Source of the DNA: Burkholderia oklahomensis C6786
GTDB taxonomy: Bacteria > Pseudomonadota > Gammaproteobacteria > Burkholderiales > Burkholderiaceae
Assembly (NCBI RefSeq): GCF_000959365.1
Contig: NZ_CP009556.1
Location: 372,001-436,000, forward strand
Reading direction: 5' to 3'
Length of the DNA stretch: 64,000 bases
A program made the position numbers and the translations under genes. Within the stretch, counting starts at the first letter, position 1, and every line of letters begins with the position of its first letter. Positions 10,926-21,896 of this stretch are shown piece after piece. Under the pieces are notes generated by a model. It was not told the DNA's origin and searched no databases. It saw nothing but the letters and a program-made list of their open reading frames with translations.

Positions 10926-11597
10926 TCATTGCGCATCGTGCACGCACGCGGTCAGCGCGCGCGCCGCGCACGGCCCGCCGTCCTGCCACAGCAGCGGCGC
11001 GACGGGCCCCGCGACCAGCACCGAATCGACCCTGCCGATCACGATCGTGTGACTGCCGTAGCTGAAATCGCCGTCGATGTCGCACAGCAGCGTCGCCTGC
11101 GCGCCGGCGAGCACCGGCACGCCGCACGCGTCGCGCCATTCGCCGTGCGCGAAGCGCGCATCGTGATCGAGCTTGCCGCTGAACGGCGCGATCAATTCGA
11201 GCTGGCGCTCGTGCAGCAGATTCACCGAGAAGCGGCGCGCGCGCATCAGCGGCACATGGAGCGTCGCCGTGCGGTTGATGCACACGAGGATCGCGGGCGG
11301 CTCGGTGCTGACCGCGCTCACCGCGGTCGCCGCCATCCCGAAGCGGGCGGTGGCTTCGCGCGTCGCGACGATCGACACCGTCGACGTCAGCCTGCGCATC
11401 GCTGACTTGAAGTGCTGCGTGAGCGCATCGGGCGCGGGCGATGCGCCGCCGTTCGATGACGATGCGCGGGCGCCCGGCGTCGATGCGACGGGCTCGGCGC
11501 GCGCGGCGCGCCGTTCGTGCTCGAGCGTCGGCGGCTCGAATGCGGCGTGCGCGTCGATTGCGGCGCGCGACGCGCGGTCGGTCCATGGGCTCGCCAT
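10926..11597 (-). CDS. flavin reductase (NtaB/HpaC-like)
   Basis: 223 residues with an unusual Ala-rich N-terminal extension of about 60 residues, then the flavin reductase-like FMN-binding fold. Conserved features are 'MAATAVSAVSTEPPAILVCINRTATLHVPL', 'FSVNLLHERQ' and 'GSHTIVIGRV' (segments listed separately in the family order). It supplies reduced FMN to two-component monooxygenases, the likely client being the NtaA-type enzyme at 6736-8085. Start ATG 11597 has GGAGGAG just upstream and overlaps the stop of a small upstream frame as TAATG, the pattern of translational coupling. Confidence 0.9.
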   Translation of the reverse strand: MASPWTDRASRAAIDAHAAFEPPTLEHERRAARAEPVASTPGARASSSNGGASPAPDALTQHFKSAMRRLTSTVSIVATREATARFGMAATAVSAVSTEPPAILVCINRTATLHVPLMRARRFSVNLLHERQLELIAPFSGKLDHDARFAHGEWRDACGVPVLAGAQATLLCDIDGDFSYGSHTIVIGRVDSVLVAGPVAPLLWQDGGPCAARALTACVHDAQ

Positions 11598-11857
11598 TAC
11601 GTCTCCTCCTTCGGATATCGGGCTGTCGATGCCGAGCGGCCGTCGAACAATGCGAATTCGGATGCGCCGGGACGCGAAGCGCTGCTGCCGATGAGGAACC
11701 AGCCGCTGCCGATATACAGCGGACCGGAGGATGCGATGCGGGCGTCGACCGCGTGCCCGGCATCATCCGACCCCGCCATCGCGATCGACGGCGCGCGCCG
11801 TCCCGCGCCGCGCACGATCCGCCGCAACCGCCGTGCCAATTCGATGTATGTCGCCAT
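11597..11857 (-). CDS. possible 86-residue protein coupled to flavin reductase
   Basis: Reads 'MATYIELARRLRRIVRGAG' and includes 'GPLYIGSGWFLIGSSASRPG'. Its TAA stop shares an A with the flavin reductase ATG (TAATG). A GAGGA lies ten bases before ATG 11857. No family is recognised. The residue mix is less Arg-biased than neighbouring spurious frames, and the junction favours a real gene, but high GC makes chance frames common here. Confidence 0.4.
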   Translation of the reverse strand: MATYIELARRLRRIVRGAGRRAPSIAMAGSDDAGHAVDARIASSGPLYIGSGWFLIGSSASRPGASEFALFDGRSASTARYPKEET

Positions 11858-12275
11858 CTGACCGAATCCTCGCTGCGAAGCGTCTTCGCGGGCGCCTTCC
11901 CTTCGTGATTCAGGCGGCATTGCGCGCCGGCAGATGGGCGAACGATGCGCCGCGCATGCGTGCGTCGATGCGCGCGATCGTTCGTCGACGACTACCGGCC
12001 CCTCGTTGTCCGATTGCCTCTCGTTCGAACCTGCTCGTTTCTGTTTCTCGGCGTCCGGCGCGGTCTCGGCCCGCGTCGAACGCACTTCGTCACTCGTTCA
12101 ACTTGAATCTCGAATCGATGGATACAGCTGCAAACCTGACGGCGCGCCGCGCGCGTGCGCGGCGTTCGTCCGGCGACGCATCGCGTGTTGCATCCGATGC
12201 GTGCGATACAGGCTAACGGAAAACGCCTGCGTAATGCCTTAGATTGTTTACGGCATATGACGGGCGCCATTCCGC
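11858..12275. other. intergenic, nothing recognised
   Basis: 418 bp between the small coupled frame and the end of the LuxR-type regulator. It probably carries the promoter for the flavin reductase unit. An AT-richer patch at 12215-12260 follows the regulator's stop codon. No clear terminator hairpin seen. Confidence 0.4.
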
Positions 12276-13397
12276 TCATTTCGAGATATAGCCCTCGGCG
12301 AGCAGTCCCAACTGTTTCGCCTTCGTCGCGCTGCTCTTGATGTGCTTGCTGTCCATCTTGCGATTGATCGCGGTAAACAGCTGATAGACCGCGCGCTCGT
12401 CGAGCCGCAGCTCCTCGGCCACGTGGCGCGCGCCGCCGCCGCGCGCGACGAGCCGCAGCGCGAGCACGTCCTGCGCGGCGAGCGACAGCTCCTGCGCGAG
12501 CTCGCGCCGCCGCCGCACGACGCGCCATTCGAGCAGCTCGTTCGCGAGCCCGCGCAGCACGCGCCGGTTGCGCCAAAGCGCGTCCTCGCCCTGCGGCGCG
12601 GACAGCGGCGCGCCGACGTGCAGCAGTCCGAACGTCGCGACGTCGCGCCGATGCGCGGGAAAAAACACGTTGCTGCCGAGCCCTTGCGTCTGCGCGTAAT
12701 GGTTCAGCCAGTGATCGGCCGGCAATGCGGCGAGCGACGAGCCGCGCAGCGGCTGCGTGTTGTCGCGCGCGTGCGCGACCGCCGGATCGTTCAGATACCA
12801 GTGCTGGTGAACGTAGCGCTGCGCCCATGCGGGCGCGCCGCCGATCAGCAGATCGTGAGCCGCGAACTCGCCCGTCTCTTCGTCGACGACGAACCAGTGA
12901 TAGAAGCACTGCGTCGCGCCGCACGACGCGCAAACGCGGCGCATCAGCGCGAGCAGCGCGCCGTCGTGCTCGCATTCGGCCGCGAACTCCGGCTGCGCGA
13001 CCGGCGCGGCGGAAACGGGCCCGGATGGGCGGGATGCATCGGCCGCGCCGTCCGCATCGTGCGCATGCCGTGCACCCTGCACAGGTCGCGCATCCTGCCA
13101 GCCCGCCGCATCCGGCGCGCCGTACACGTCGAGCAGCGCCCGATAGTCGAGCCCGAGCTGCACCGCATACGGGTCGTGCTCGACGAACGCCGCGACGGCC
13201 GCCGGATCGCGCAGGCCGACGCGCTGCGTCGACACCGGCTCGCCGGGACTCCTGCAGCGCCGCTCGAGCACGTAGCCGCGCTGCGCGTCGCCTTGCACGC
13301 CGAGCGAGATGCGCTTGCCGTCGACCATGCCGTGCCGGGTCCGCGCGAGGTCGGGTGAAGAAAGATCGAAAGAAACGGAGGTGGATTGTCGAGCCAT
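12276..13397 (-). CDS. LuxR-family regulator with autoinducer-binding-like domain
   Basis: 373 residues from ATG 13397 ('MARQSTSVSF'); the frame is open to 13562 but the extra part is Arg-rich. After a divergent N-terminal region of about 150 residues comes an autoinducer-domain-like stretch ('CASCGATQCFYHWFVV', 'WAQRYVHQHWYLNDPAV', 'HYAQTQGLGSNVFFPAH'). The C-terminus is a LuxR-type HTH ('VLALRLVARGGGARHVAEEL' ... 'INRKMDSKHIKSSATKA'). No luxI-like synthase is visible, so this is an orphan (solo) regulator or senses another ligand. It lies downstream of the bkd operon on the same strand, 650 bp away. The start has no strong ribosome site. Confidence 0.8.
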   Translation of the reverse strand: MARQSTSVSFDLSSPDLARTRHGMVDGKRISLGVQGDAQRGYVLERRCRSPGEPVSTQRVGLRDPAAVAAFVEHDPYAVQLGLDYRALLDVYGAPDAAGWQDARPVQGARHAHDADGAADASRPSGPVSAAPVAQPEFAAECEHDGALLALMRRVCASCGATQCFYHWFVVDEETGEFAAHDLLIGGAPAWAQRYVHQHWYLNDPAVAHARDNTQPLRGSSLAALPADHWLNHYAQTQGLGSNVFFPAHRRDVATFGLLHVGAPLSAPQGEDALWRNRRVLRGLANELLEWRVVRRRRELAQELSLAAQDVLALRLVARGGGARHVAEELRLDERAVYQLFTAINRKMDSKHIKSSATKAKQLGLLAEGYISK

Positions 13398-14047
13398 GAC
13401 GCCGATCCAGTGGTTGGGGTGGGAAGGCGATGGCGGTTTGGCCCGACGACCGAAAAGCGCACGACGACCGGGCAGCTCACGGCGACAGGTCAAATTGCGA
13501 ACGGTGACGTGAACGCGCCGTGCGGAGTCGGGGAAAAAGAGTTGCTCCTGCATCACGGCCACCGGCGGCCATCGGTGGTGATCAGTCGCGCGGCAGCGGC
13601 GCTGCCGTCGTCAAGCGGAGTCGAGCAAGGAAAAAGGAGGGGCGCGCCCGCGCGATGCGCGGGCGAGTCGAACGCCGGCGTGCCCGGCGGGCCTCGTTAA
13701 CTGGGCTGGAACCGGTACGCCGGCACGGCGCACCGAAGGCGAAAACGCGCGCGAAGCGCGCGGCAGAGGCTGCGTTCGCTCAAGCGGCAAGCCGCCGGTG
13801 CGAGGCACGACGCCGCGCACCGGCGGCGCGCGCCGGAATGGCGAACGAAACGCGTCGGCCGGCGCAGCCCGCGACGCGCGAACGCGTCCGGCACGTCGCC
13901 GTACCGCTTAGTTTTCGTCGTAGTGGATGTTGAAGATCGCCATTCGCCCTCGCTCGCCTCTGTGCCTGATGGCCGGGATCGCGACGCGTCCCGGCGTCGT
14001 TGATGTCGAATGCGATCGCACGTCGCGCGCGATCGCGAATGCGTGCT
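13398..14047. other. intergenic region downstream of bkd operon
   Basis: 650 bp with no recognised gene. It holds the promoter for the LuxR-type gene, a 12-bp-stem inverted repeat at 13791-13827 and a possible 11-codon frame at 13908-13943 (both listed separately). Confidence 0.5.
13791..13827. repeat. 12-bp stem inverted repeat, terminator-like
   Basis: GCCGCCGGTGCG (13791-13802) pairs perfectly with CGCACCGGCGGC (13816-13827) around a 13-base loop. It lies about 220 bp after the end of lpdV, in the direction of bkd transcription. There is no U-tract, so if it ends transcription it would be a weak or factor-assisted terminator; a dispersed repeat element is an alternative. Confidence 0.45.
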
Positions 14048-15448
14048 TCAGATGTGCAGCGCTTGGCCGAGCGCGCGCAGCGCGGCTTCCATCACCGCTT
14101 CTCCGAGTGTCGGGTGCGCGTGAATCGTACCACCGACGTCCTCGAGGCGCGCGCCCATTTCGATCGATTGCGAGAACGCGGCGGCGAGCTCGGACACGCC
14201 GACGCCGACCGCCTGCCAGCCGACGATCAGGTGATCGTCGCGGCGCGCGACGACGCGCACGAAGCCGTCCGCGCCCTCGAGCGTCAGCGCGCGGCCGTTC
14301 GCGGCGAACGGGAACGATGCGCTCAGGCAGTCGCCGAGCTCGCGTTCGGCCTCGTCGGGCGCGAGCCCGACCGACACGACCTCGGGATCGGTGAAGCAGA
14401 TCGCCGGGATCGCGGCCGGCGTGAAACGGCGCCGCTTGCCGGCGACCAGCTCCGCGACCACCTCGCCTTGCGCCATCGCGCGATGCGCGAGCATCGGCTC
14501 GCCCGTCAGGTCGCCGATCGCCCACACGTTGCGCATCGACGTGCGGCACATGTCGTCGATCTTCAGCGCGGCGCCCGCGCGGTCGAGCTGCAGCGTCTCG
14601 AGCCCCCAGCCTTGCGTGCGCGGACGGCGGCCGACCGTCACGAGCACCTGGTCGGCGGCGAGCTCGGTTTCCTTGTGCGCGTCGTCCTGCACGCGCACCG
14701 CGTCGCCGCGCGCGTTCAGCCCGAGCACCTTGTGGCCGGGATGCACGCGCACGCCGAGGCGCTTCAGCGACGCCGCGACGGGCTTCGTCAGCTCGGCGTC
14801 GTAGATCGGCAGGATGCGCTCGCGCGCCTCGACGACGGTCACGTCGACGCCGAGCTTCCGGTACGCGATCCCGAGCTCGAGGCCGATGTAGCCGGCCCCG
14901 ACGACGACGAGCCGCTTCGGCAGCGTGCGCGGCGACAGTGCGCCGGTCGACGAGATCACGCTGCCGCCGAACGGCATCGCCGGCAGCTCGACGGGCTCGG
15001 AGCCCGCCGCGAGCAGCAGGTGCTCGCACTGGATCCGCACGCGCGCGCCGTCGCCCGTGTCGACGTCGACGGTCTTGCCGTCGACGATCCGCGCATCGCC
15101 GTGCACGACCTCGACGCCGTTCTTCTTCAACAGCGCGCCGACGCCGCCCGTCAGCTTTCTGACGATGCCGTCCTTCCACGCGACGGTGCGCGCGATGTCG
15201 ATCGCGGGCGCCTCCGTGCGAATGCCGAGCGGCGAATCGCCGGCGAAGCCGCGCACCTTGTCGAATTCGCCCGCCGCGTGGATCAGCGCCTTCGACGGGA
15301 TGCAGCCGATGTTCAGGCACGTGCCGCCCGGCTTGTCGCGCTCGACGAGAATCGTGCGCACGCCGAGCTGCCCCGCGCGAATCGCGGCGACGTAGCCGCC
15401 CGGCCCGCCGCCGATCACGAGCAGGGTCGTTGTCTTGTTGTCGCTCAT
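14048..15448 (-). CDS. lpdV: dihydrolipoyl dehydrogenase (E3) of branched-chain 2-oxoacid dehydrogenase
   Basis: 466 residues. FAD-binding G-G-G-P-G-G-Y near residue 13 and the redox-active disulfide '[17 protein letters not shown]'. The NAD-binding '[20 protein letters not shown]' is followed by the second FAD motif 'NVWAIGDL', and the C-terminal dimer-interface His/Glu pair sits in '[19 protein letters not shown]'. It reoxidises dihydrolipoamide on the E2 subunit. It is the last gene of bkdA1-bkdA2-bkdB-lpdV, four bases after the E2 stop, so it is likely dedicated to this complex rather than to pyruvate dehydrogenase. Confidence 0.95.
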   Translation of the reverse strand: MSDNKTTTLLVIGGGPGGYVAAIRAGQLGVRTILVERDKPGGTCLNIGCIPSKALIHAAGEFDKVRGFAGDSPLGIRTEAPAIDIARTVAWKDGIVRKLTGGVGALLKKNGVEVVHGDARIVDGKTVDVDTGDGARVRIQCEHLLLAAGSEPVELPAMPFGGSVISSTGALSPRTLPKRLVVVGAGYIGLELGIAYRKLGVDVTVVEARERILPIYDAELTKPVAASLKRLGVRVHPGHKVLGLNARGDAVRVQDDAHKETELAADQVLVTVGRRPRTQGWGLETLQLDRAGAALKIDDMCRTSMRNVWAIGDLTGEPMLAHRAMAQGEVVAELVAGKRRRFTPAAIPAICFTDPEVVSVGLAPDEAERELGDCLSASFPFAANGRALTLEGADGFVRVVARRDDHLIVGWQAVGVGVSELAAAFSQSIEMGARLEDVGGTIHAHPTLGEAVMEAALRALGQALHI

Positions 15449-15452
15449 CGGC

Positions 15453-16916
15453 TCATTCCACGAAAAGAAGGGCGGGTTGCTCGAGCAGCGCGCGCACGGC
15501 CTGGATGAATTCGGCCGCGTCCATGCCGTCGATCACGCGATGGTCGAACGACGACGACAGGTTCATCAGCTTGCGCGCGACGACCGCGCCGTTGCGGAAC
15601 ATCGGCCGCTCGACGATCCGGTTCACGCCGACGATGCCGACTTCGGGCGAATTGATGACGGGCGTCGAGGCGATCCCGCCCAGCGCGCCCAGGCTCGTGA
15701 TCGTGATCGTCGAGCCCGACAGCTCGTCGCGCTCCGCGCGGCCGTTGCGCACCGCGTCCGCGAGCCGCGCGATCTCGGCCGCGATCGCCCACGGATCGCG
15801 CGCCTCCGCGTGACGCACGACGGGCACCATCAAGCCCGCCTTGCTCTGCGTCGCGATGCCGAGATGCACCGCGCCGTGACGCGTGACGACGCCGGCTTCG
15901 TCGTCGTAGCGCGCGTTGATCTGCGGGAAATCGCGCAGCGCGATCACCATCGCGCGCGCGAGGAACGGCAGCATCGTCAGACGGCCGCGCGCTTCGCCGT
16001 ACTTGCGGTTCAGCTCGGCGCGCAGCGCTTCGAGCTCGGTGACGTCGATCTCCTCGACGTAGCTGAAATGCGGAATGCGGCGCTTCGCGTCCTGCATCCG
16101 CTGCGCGATCTTGCGGCGCAGACCGATCACGGGCACCGCTTCCTCGTCGTGCCGCTCGACGTACGCCGCGTGGCCGCCGCGCGCGCCCGGCGCGGCGACG
16201 CCGCGGCCTTGCAGATACGCATCGAGATCCTCGTGCAGGATGCGGCCCGCTTCGCCCGTGCCGTGCACGTAGCGCAGCTCGATGCCGAGATCCCACGCGC
16301 GCTTGCGCACCGCGGGCGACGCGAGCGGACGCTCGCCCGGCCGGCGCACGGGCGGCGGCGCTGCTGGCTCGCGGGCGGCGGATCGCGCGTCGGCGTCGGT
16401 CGTCGCCGACGATGCGCTGCTCGACGTGTCGCGCGACGCGCCGCGCGACGCGCCGCTCGACGCGTCGTATCCGACGCGCGCCGCGCGATCGTCGCTCGCA
16501 TGCGACGTGTCGCGCGACGCCGCGCGCACGTCGTCGACGTCGCGCTCGCCGCGCGACGCCTGCGCACCGACATTCGCATGCACGTGTGCGGCTTCGGCGG
16601 CGCGCACCGCCTGCGCGGCGGCCGTTTCGCCGCGCGCGACGCCGTTCGCCGCATCGCCCTTGTGATTGCCCTCGCCTTCGATCTCGAGCCGCACGAGCTC
16701 GCTGCCGACCGCGAGCACGTCGCCTTCCTTGCCGCCGAGCGCGACGACGACGCCCGTGACGGGCGACGGAATCTCGACCGACGCCTTGTCGGTCATCACG
16801 TCGGCGATCGCCTGGTCTTCCTTCACGCGATCGCCGATCTTCACGTGCCACAGCCCGAGCTCGACTTCCGCGATGCCTTCGCCGATATCCGGCATCTTGA
16901 TGACGTGGATGCCCAT
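15453..16916 (-). CDS. bkdB: branched-chain 2-oxoacid dehydrogenase E2 (dihydrolipoyl acyltransferase)
   Basis: 487 residues. The lipoyl domain (1-80) carries the modified Lys in '[15 protein letters not shown]'. A long Ala/Ser/Arg/Asp linker (about 90-190) is followed by a peripheral-subunit-binding domain ('[18 protein letters not shown]') and a catalytic domain ending in '[17 protein letters not shown]' with the H-R-x-x-D-G active site. It transfers the acyl group from lipoamide to CoA, giving isobutyryl-, isovaleryl- or 2-methylbutyryl-CoA. The linker is longer and more repetitive than usual, and its DNA has an 18-bp direct repeat (16422-16439 and 16503-16520). Stop and E1-beta stop/start regions nearly touch. 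Confidence 0.95.
   Translation of the reverse strand: MGIHVIKMPDIGEGIAEVELGLWHVKIGDRVKEDQAIADVMTDKASVEIPSPVTGVVVALGGKEGDVLAVGSELVRLEIEGEGNHKGDAANGVARGETAAAQAVRAAEAAHVHANVGAQASRGERDVDDVRAASRDTSHASDDRAARVGYDASSGASRGASRDTSSSASSATTDADARSAAREPAAPPPVRRPGERPLASPAVRKRAWDLGIELRYVHGTGEAGRILHEDLDAYLQGRGVAAPGARGGHAAYVERHDEEAVPVIGLRRKIAQRMQDAKRRIPHFSYVEEIDVTELEALRAELNRKYGEARGRLTMLPFLARAMVIALRDFPQINARYDDEAGVVTRHGAVHLGIATQSKAGLMVPVVRHAEARDPWAIAAEIARLADAVRNGRAERDELSGSTITITSLGALGGIASTPVINSPEVGIVGVNRIVERPMFRNGAVVARKLMNLSSSFDHRVIDGMDAAEFIQAVRALLEQPALLFVE
16422..16520. repeat. direct repeat within the E2 linker
   Basis: The 18-mer at 16422-16439 (CGACGTGTCGCGCGACGC) recurs at 16503-16520, and shorter GCGCGACGCGCC units lie between. 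The region encodes S-R-D-T-S-like units in the flexible linker of the acyltransferase, so copy-number variation would be tolerated by the protein. Confidence 0.7.
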
Positions 16917-16917
16917 G

Positions 16918-17961
16918 TCAATTCTCCATCACGCGCCGCAGCGCGTCGCCGACCCGGTTCGGGCCCGGGAAATACGCCCATTCCTGCGCATGCGGATAAG
17001 GCGTGTCCCAGCCCGTCACGCGCTCGACGGGCGCTTCGAGCCAATGGAAGCAATGCTCCTGCACGAGCGAGATCAGCTCCGCGCCGAAGCCGCAGGTGCG
17101 CGTCGCTTCGTGCACGACGACGCAGCGCCCCGTCTTGCGCACCGATTCGACGATCGCGTCGAGATCGAGCGGCCACAGGCTGCGCAGGTCGATCACTTCG
17201 GCGTCGATGCCGGTCTCGTCTGCGGCCGCGATCGACACGTGCACGGTCGTCCCGTAGGTCAGCACCGTCACGTCGCTGCCCGAACGCACGATCGCCGCCG
17301 ATTCGAGCGGCACCGTGTAATAGCCGTCGGGCACGAGGCTCGCCGGATGCTTGCTCCACGGCGTCACCGGACGTTCGTGATGGCCGTCGAACGGGCCGTT
17401 GTAGAGCCGCTTCGGCTCGAGGAAGATCACCGGATCGTCGTTCTCGATCGCCGCGATCAAGAGGCCCTTCGCGTCGTACGGATTCGACGGCATCACGGTG
17501 CGCAGCCCGCACACCTGCGTGAACATCGCCTCGGGGCTCTGGCTGTGCGTCTGGCCGCCGTAGATCCCGCCGCCGCACGGCATGCGGATCGTCAGCGGCG
17601 CGATGAACTCGGCCGCCGACCGGTAGCGCAGCCGCGCGGCCTCCGACACGATCTGGTCGGACGCCGGGTAGAAATAGTCGGCGAACTGGATCTCGCAGAC
17701 GGGCCGCAGCCCGTACGCGCCCATCCCGACCGCCGCGCCGACGATCCCGCCTTCGTTGATCGGCGCGTCGAACACGCGCGACGTGCCGTACTTCGTCTGC
17801 AGGCCCTCGGTGCAGCGGAACACGCCGCCGAAATAGCCGACGTCCTGTCCGAACACCACCACGTTGCCGTCGCGCTCTAGCATCACGTCCATCGCCGAGC
17901 GCAAAGCCTGGATCATGGTCATCGGCGAAGCCGCCGGACCTTCTTTGCTTGCTGTCGTCAT
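16918..17961 (-). CDS. bkdA2: branched-chain 2-oxoacid dehydrogenase E1 beta subunit
   Basis: 347 residues, transketolase pyrimidine-binding fold. Conserved stretches are 'VVVFGQDVGYFGGVFRCTEG', 'FDAPINEGGIVGAAVGMGAY', 'PVCEIQFADYFYPASDQIV' and the C-terminal 'VVVHEATRTCGFGAELISLV'. It pairs with the alpha subunit to decarboxylate 2-oxoisovalerate and related acids from Val, Leu and Ile with thiamine diphosphate. It starts four bases after the end of bkdA1 and ends one base before bkdB, so all four genes are likely one transcript. Confidence 0.95.
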   Translation of the reverse strand: MTTASKEGPAASPMTMIQALRSAMDVMLERDGNVVVFGQDVGYFGGVFRCTEGLQTKYGTSRVFDAPINEGGIVGAAVGMGAYGLRPVCEIQFADYFYPASDQIVSEAARLRYRSAAEFIAPLTIRMPCGGGIYGGQTHSQSPEAMFTQVCGLRTVMPSNPYDAKGLLIAAIENDDPVIFLEPKRLYNGPFDGHHERPVTPWSKHPASLVPDGYYTVPLESAAIVRSGSDVTVLTYGTTVHVSIAAADETGIDAEVIDLRSLWPLDLDAIVESVRKTGRCVVVHEATRTCGFGAELISLVQEHCFHWLEAPVERVTGWDTPYPHAQEWAYFPGPNRVGDALRRVMEN

Positions 17962-17965
17962 CGCT

Positions 17966-19198
<1,233 letters not shown>

Positions 19199-19852
19199 TC
19201 AATCGTCTCCACGTTTGATTTTGTCGCACGCTTCGCCGCAGAGCGTAACAAAGTTATCGCGCGTGGTGAAAGCCTCTTCGGACTCGGAGTCGCCCCGATT
19301 TTCAAACGGACGGCGGAATGTTATGACACCTTTCGGCACGCTCGTTCGCATGGCGTCGATCGCGGCAATCGCATGCTGCGAATGCGATATCGCGCTGTGT
19401 CGCGCCGCACATGCCGCCGGCGCGCTCGCACGGTTTTCTTTTGTGCGACGCGCAAGCACGGCCGGCTCGAAAACGCGTTCGACGCCGCCGCGCATTCGCG
19501 CATCGGCAATCGACGGTTCGCACTCGCGATCTCCCCACTCGCGTCACGAGTTATTCGCGCGCGCCCGACCGGCGATGACGCATCGCGACTCGAATATGGC
19601 TTATCACCATTATCAATTTCCGCAGTTTCGCGTTTCGTCCTAGACTCCCCCAGAACGTTACATCAATCGATGTAAATATCGATCGTGCACGCGCCGCTTC
19701 GCACGTCGCGCATCGATCGAGCGCGCGGCGCGGCAACGCGATTCCAATTCATCAACGACACGGAGACCCGCTCAAGCGCGCGATATCGTTCGCATCCCGA
19801 ATCACTGCGGCTTCACCGCTCCCGCCCCCCCGATCTCGACCTCGCTCTCGCC
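19199..19852. other. divergent promoter region, bkd operon / DUF6670 gene
   Basis: 654 bp without a convincing gene, flanked by divergent genes. The right half (19600-19690) is AT-richer and holds the palindrome at 19658-19675. Confidence 0.55.
19658..19675. promoter_or_regulatory. 18-bp palindromic operator candidate
   Basis: TTACATCAATCGATGTAA has perfect 7-bp arms around AATC. It sits 178 bp before the DUF6670 start and 460 bp before bkdA1, in an AT-rich patch, so it more likely serves the rightward lipid-type cluster. Symmetry and size fit a dimeric regulator of the TetR, GntR or MarR type; no such gene is adjacent. Confidence 0.5.
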
Positions 19853-20977
19853 ATGAACTCAGTCATCGCCCCAGGAAACGCTCCGTCCTCCTCCGCACGC
19901 ACCAGCCGGCTCATGTCGGCGCTCGCGCGCATCGTCGTCTCCGCGCTGCTGCCGAGAATCGATCGCGCGGCCGACGCGTCGACGCGGCCGTTCGGCGCGC
20001 CGGACATGCTCGTGCCGCACGTGCGCGAGAAGCGCTACGGGCTCACGCATTACGGCGTCTTCTTTCCGAACCTGCCGGAGCCGCACCGGTACTGCAACGT
20101 GATGACGCTGCTCGGCGCGACGGGCAGCGTCGCGTTCGACAACGACTACCTGGCCGACGGCGATCCGCGCGATGTCGCGACGGTCCTGTCGTCGACGGCG
20201 GCAGACGACGCGCATCACTATCGCGCGTATTCGATCGACCGCGAATGCGTCGTGCGGCGCGCGGACACGGTCGTCGCGTTCGGCGACGACCTCGCGATCG
20301 CGGGCGCATACCCGCGCTACACGGTGAAAGCCGACTATGCGCACTTCGGCGTCGACGTCGCGATCGACTGCACCGACATCGTCTCGTGGTTCGTCCGCAA
20401 CGTCGCGTACGACCATCTGAGCCTGCTCGCGACGTGCTCGGGCGCGATCCGCCACGGCGGCCGCACGACGCCGATCGACACGCTGTGCACGTTCGAATAC
20501 GCGCGGATGACGACGCCGCAAGCGTGGTTCGCGCAACCGCTGAGCGAGCGCTGGAAGCTGCCGCTCGATTTCTTCACGTACCAGATCGTCAATCTCGACG
20601 ACGGCGTCCAGCTGCTATTGACCGAAGTCCGCGTGCTCGGCGAAAAGGCGTTCAAGGGCATCCACCTGCGCGCGCTCGACGGCACGGCCGAGATTCACGA
20701 GCGCGGCGTCGCGTTCGTCGTCGACGAGCATCGGCGGGAACTCGCAACGTCGCCGGACGGCAGGCGCATGCGGCTGCCGCATCGTCTGTCGTGGACCGCG
20801 CGCGACGACGCCGGCCGGCCGTGGCTCGATCTGCGCGGCACGATCGACAGCCCGTGGCGCTTCGGCCACGGGCGCGGCTACGTCGCCAGCTATCGCTTCG
20901 AAGGCGTCGTCAAAGGCCGCGTGCACAGCGGGCGCGGGTACATCGAATACGTCGACTGCGAGGCGCCGTGCGGCTGA
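19853..20977 (+). CDS. DUF6670-family protein (function unknown)
   Basis: 374 residues from ATG 19853; the frame is open upstream to 19685 but without a family match. After a weakly hydrophobic N-terminus comes 'YGLTHYGVFFPNLPEPHRYCN', 'MTLLGATGSVAFDND' and a repetitive beta-rich body ending 'RGYVASYRFEGVVKGRVHSG' and 'GYIEYVDC'. I match it to the DUF6670 family from memory; a lipocalin-like or AttH-like beta fold for lipids or steroids is plausible. It opens a rightward run of genes with SRPBCC, hydroxylase and cholesterol-oxidase-like products, which is the main hint at a lipid role. Confidence 0.7.
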   Translation: MNSVIAPGNAPSSSARTSRLMSALARIVVSALLPRIDRAADASTRPFGAPDMLVPHVREKRYGLTHYGVFFPNLPEPHRYCNVMTLLGATGSVAFDNDYLADGDPRDVATVLSSTAADDAHHYRAYSIDRECVVRRADTVVAFGDDLAIAGAYPRYTVKADYAHFGVDVAIDCTDIVSWFVRNVAYDHLSLLATCSGAIRHGGRTTPIDTLCTFEYARMTTPQAWFAQPLSERWKLPLDFFTYQIVNLDDGVQLLLTEVRVLGEKAFKGIHLRALDGTAEIHERGVAFVVDEHRRELATSPDGRRMRLPHRLSWTARDDAGRPWLDLRGTIDSPWRFGHGRGYVASYRFEGVVKGRVHSGRGYIEYVDCEAPCG

Positions 20978-21101
20978 TGCGCCATCTCGCATCGGCCGCG
21001 CCGCGCTTGCGCTCGCGCTCGCGCGTGCGCATTCGAACCGGATCGCACGCCGGGCGGCATCGACGGCGGCGTTACAGCTTCATCAACAGGGAGAAAAAAG
21101 C

Positions 21102-21710
21102 ATGGACACTTCAGTCATTCGGCAACCGGCCGCGCAATCATCGGTCGCGCAGCGCATCGTCATCGGCGCGTTGATCGCGGGCCTCGGGATCTTCAGCGTC
21201 GGCGATCACTTCTATCACGTGCGCAACGGCATCCTCTGGTACAACTGGGCGCCGCGGCTCGACGGTCAATCGCTGATCGTGTGGCCGATCTTCGTCGCCG
21301 GCAGCGCCGCGATCCTCGCCGCGGCGCATCCGTTCACGAGCGGCACGACGCCGCCGCCGCTGTCGAGGCTCGTGTCGCTGGTCGCCGTCACGCACCTCGT
21401 TTACGGGGCGACCGGGCTGTTCGGCAATACGCATCCGTTCATGCTGTCGATCGCGCTCGTCGCGCTGTGGATCGCGCGAATCGCCGCCACGACCGACTAT
21501 CGCACGCGGATCGCCGTGCTGTCCGTCGTCGTCGCCGCGGCCGGGCCGCTGACCGAAGGACTCGTGTCGTGGCTCGGCCTGTTCGACTACAAGCTGCAGC
21601 AAGTCGCACGCGTGCCGTACTGGCTGTTCGCCGCGTATCTGCACGCCGGCCCGCTCGCGTTCGCGTTCGGCCGGTGGGTCCGGGCCGGACGACTCGGCGG
21701 CGCTGCCTGA
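21102..21710 (+). CDS. membrane protein, about five transmembrane segments
   Basis: 202 residues, ATG 21102 with GGGAG upstream. Hydrophobic segments lie at about 22-40, 60-78, 90-105, 115-130 and 140-160, with a 'SVGDHFYHVRNGILWYNWAP' loop and a terminal 'YWLFAAYLHAGPLAFAFGRW' segment. No family is recognised. It lies 124 bp after the DUF6670 gene on the same strand and is probably co-transcribed with it. Confidence 0.8.
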   Translation: MDTSVIRQPAAQSSVAQRIVIGALIAGLGIFSVGDHFYHVRNGILWYNWAPRLDGQSLIVWPIFVAGSAAILAAAHPFTSGTTPPPLSRLVSLVAVTHLVYGATGLFGNTHPFMLSIALVALWIARIAATTDYRTRIAVLSVVVAAAGPLTEGLVSWLGLFDYKLQQVARVPYWLFAAYLHAGPLAFAFGRWVRAGRLGGAA

Positions 21711-21884
21711 ACGCCGCGTCGGCACCGCAGCCGATGCGATTCGCCGCGCGCATGCGGCTCCGGCTTCGATTTCTCACGCCGGGACATTCGCATGCGCGGG
21801 CTTCCAAGGCCGCGCGGACGCACGCGCACCGCACCCGCGATACAACCCCGCGCCGACACACGCAATCGCCCCGATTGACGTTGC

Positions 21885-21896
21885 CATTGATCAATG
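21885..21896. promoter_or_regulatory. short palindrome upstream of SRPBCC gene
   Basis: CATTGATCAATG is a perfect 12-bp palindrome, flanked by TGAC on the left (21876-21879) and GTCA on the right (21896-21899), which widens the dyad. It is 130 bp before the START-like gene at 22026, inside a 315-bp gap that otherwise holds nothing recognisable. A regulator site is possible. Confidence 0.35.

Noticed and set aside
13398..13562. N-terminal extension of the LuxR-type protein
   Set aside because: Arg/Pro-rich with no ribosome site; ATG 13397 precedes the first plausible folded region.
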